Shown here one piece after another: positions 62,912 to 64,000 of a DNA stretch of 64,000 nucleotides. The notes beneath the pieces were generated by a model. The model was given only the letters and a program-made list of their open reading frames with translations. It did no database searches and had not been told where the DNA came from. A program made the position numbers and the translations under genes. Within the stretch, counting starts at the first letter, position 1, and each line of letters opens with the position of its first letter. The stretch is from Tildeniella nuda ZEHNDER 1965/U140. Lineage in GTDB: Bacteria; Cyanobacteriota; Cyanobacteriia; Leptolyngbyales; Leptolyngbyaceae. Location of the stretch: assembly GCA_019358895.1 (NCBI GenBank), contig JAHHIG010000023.1, positions 1-64,000 of the forward strand, given 5' to 3'.

Positions 62912-63628
62912 TTAGAGTGTGTCGGGGTCGATGCCACGATCGCGCAACTTTGCCAGCAGTTCTTCGCGTAACTGCCGTTCTTGTGCCGCCTGTTGTTCGG
63001 CAAGTGTTACCTGTTCATCAGGGGTAGGATAACGATCGCCGTTCTCATCAAACCAGTAGAGCCATTCACGCTCCCATGCGGCATACGTGCCCTGTCCACG
63101 TCCGATCGCAATGCCTGCTTCGGGCATCCAAAACGGCTCACCAGACTGTTTGACATAGCGATCGTTCTCCAGTCGATAAACCTCAAAAGGTTCGTGGTTG
63201 GGGCGTTGGCGACTGTGGTTGTAAATGACGTAATACAGTGCTCCCAACTCGACATACTTCGCCATTTTGGTGTCGTATTCACCGTTATAAGTTTCCGAAA
63301 CGGTTTCCAGCACCAGTATCGGCACAACGTTATTTTCGCGCCACAGGACGTAACTCAAGCGCCCCCGATCGCCTCGTTTTCGCCGTTCTACGCCCAAACT
63401 GAGAAAGCCATCGGGAATGATGGGCACATAGGGCGGCTCAGGACTGTAGTAAATGCCCATATCTACGCCAAAAAACCAGTCCTGGCGATCGTCCCAGATG
63501 GTTGCCAGAATGGTCAGCAGCAAATTTGGGATCAGGTTTTGCAGCTCGTTATCCACAGGGGTCTCATCCGAAGAGGGCAAATCCTCATCGGTGGGAAGGT
63601 AGCGCAACGGATCGTACTGCTGTACCAT
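62912..63628 (-). CDS. Uma2 family endonuclease, extended form
   Basis: 238 residues, longer than the other two Uma2 proteins. The core shows VDMGIYYSPEPPYVPIIPDGFLSLGVE near 74 (in part), VPILVLETVSETYNGEYDTKMAKYVELGALYYVIYN near 117 (in part) with the acidic E-T-V-S-E pattern. The tail ends in a helical Glu/Gln/Arg-rich segment (TLAEQQAAQERQLREELLAKLRDRGIDPDTL in part), a common C-terminal coiled coil in the longer Uma2 group. Function unknown. Confidence 0.88.
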   Translation of the reverse strand: MVQQYDPLRYLPTDEDLPSSDETPVDNELQNLIPNLLLTILATIWDDRQDWFFGVDMGIYYSPEPPYVPIIPDGFLSLGVERRKRGDRGRLSYVLWRENNVVPILVLETVSETYNGEYDTKMAKYVELGALYYVIYNHSRQRPNHEPFEVYRLENDRYVKQSGEPFWMPEAGIAIGRGQGTYAAWEREWLYWFDENGDRYPTPDEQVTLAEQQAAQERQLREELLAKLRDRGIDPDTL

Positions 63629-63717
63629 GACCAGTCCCCTTGAAGCTCAATGGTGGTAGTCTAAACTGCTGCCATGACAAGCATGTATATCGAAGCCATC
63701 AGCAAATTGAATAGTAT

Positions 63718-63924
63718 TTATGTGCCGTTTCGTCGCACTTTTTCAAAGAATTCGGGGAAATTTTTTAGCTCATCCATTGATTGAACAGGCGGAAACTCGA
63801 TCCAGTTGGCTTCGACTTCCGATCGATCGACATAGGCATAAAAAGCGTCCCGATCGTCCCGATGGGTCAGCAAATAAGCCCGTAGCTCCTTGCGAGTCAT
63901 AGCACTAAAGTCAGGTTGCATCAT
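63718..63924 (-). CDS. DUF6887 family small protein
   Basis: 68 residues: MQPDFSAMTRKELRAYLLTH, then DDRDAFYAYVDRSE and FPPVQSMDELKNFPEFFEK. It matches the small cyanobacterial DUF6887 group, usually found with a DUF6888 gene directly upstream. That partner is present here and overlaps it (ATGA). A TA-like or regulatory pair is conceivable but unproven. The second Met may be the true start. Confidence 0.75.
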   Translation of the reverse strand: MMQPDFSAMTRKELRAYLLTHRDDRDAFYAYVDRSEVEANWIEFPPVQSMDELKNFPEFFEKVRRNGT

Positions 63925-64000
63925 TCAAACCTCCACTTACCGTTGGGACGAATTGAAATTTGGGTTTCTTCTCCCGTCAGGATGACAACGTTCCCGGTTC
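63921..64000 (-). CDS. DUF6888-like protein, C-terminal part
   Basis: Only the last 25 codons are in the window, ending TGNVVILTGEETQISIRPNG then KWRFE and TGA. The strand-rich ending with I-x-I-x-P-N-G-x-W-x-F and the ATGA overlap with the DUF6887 gene support the assignment. The start lies beyond the right edge. Confidence 0.55.
   Translation of the reverse strand, partial: TGNVVILTGEETQISIRPNGKWRFE

Overview
The window is chromosomal DNA of a cyanobacterium, probably a filamentous Leptolyngbya-like one (inference). The evidence is the very frequent HIP1 palindrome GCGATCGC, the carotenoid pair crtB-crtP, a CpcS/CpeS bilin lyase, cyanobacterial GlgC, a Ycf52-type acetyltransferase, and families largely confined to cyanobacteria (DUF3122, DUF1825, DUF4168). 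Most of it is housekeeping: purN, purE, rlmN, tyrS, holA, def, polA, a class A penicillin-binding protein, a DnaJ-type co-chaperone, mscL and a tRNA-Pro. I see no rRNA, no CRISPR array, no complete insertion sequence and no prophage.

Layout. 0-9 kb: sugar ABC permease, purN, a small vapBC cassette, two alpha/beta hydrolases, an ACT-domain protein, a GNAT protein and tRNA-Pro. 9-20 kb: rlmN with a low-complexity insertion, crtB-crtP, a 1084-residue GH15/phosphorylase-kinase-like protein, an Spx/ArsC-like protein and a DEDD exonuclease. 20-28 kb: bilin lyase, LivF/LivG/LivM-type transporter genes interrupted by a divergent acyltransferase, a GxxExxY protein and tyrS. 28-41 kb: PBP, DUF1825, holA, a formamidase plus biuret-hydrolase-like operon that would release ammonia from small amides, a DnaJ-type protein and glgC. 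41-53 kb: Hpt protein, FHA-PrsW protease, def, mscL, fasciclin, ABC ATPase, TerB-like protein, DUF697 GTPase, HAD phosphatase and a CDF transporter. 53.4-61.3 kb: a toxin-antitoxin (TA) island around polA (hicBA, an orphan parD, relBE-like, a broken hicB, two vapBC and another RelE pair). 61-64 kb: a membrane protein, purE, a Uma2 nuclease and a DUF6887/DUF6888 pair.

The most unusual signal is the way TA cassettes sit against neighbouring genes. In three places a cassette is bordered by a second, diverged copy of the end of the adjacent gene. These are the 3' tail of a hydrolase (4215-4293 versus 5041-5119), the 3' tail of the CDF transporter (54258-54310 versus 53231-53284), and the promoter plus first codons of polA (54355-54513 versus 56836-56982). 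In the hydrolase and polA copies the differences are almost all synonymous, so the copies diverged as working genes before one was cut off. The CDF tail and polA head fragments lie next to each other and look like a fossil of the ancestral CDF-polA junction, with a TA block inserted on each side.

Other notable signals are a 21-bp tandem repeat (about 19 units in strict register) inside the TA island, a TACACCCCACACCC repeat found both at the island breakpoints and inside rlmN, several dispersed palindromic repeat families, and two structured intergenic elements that could be RNAs.
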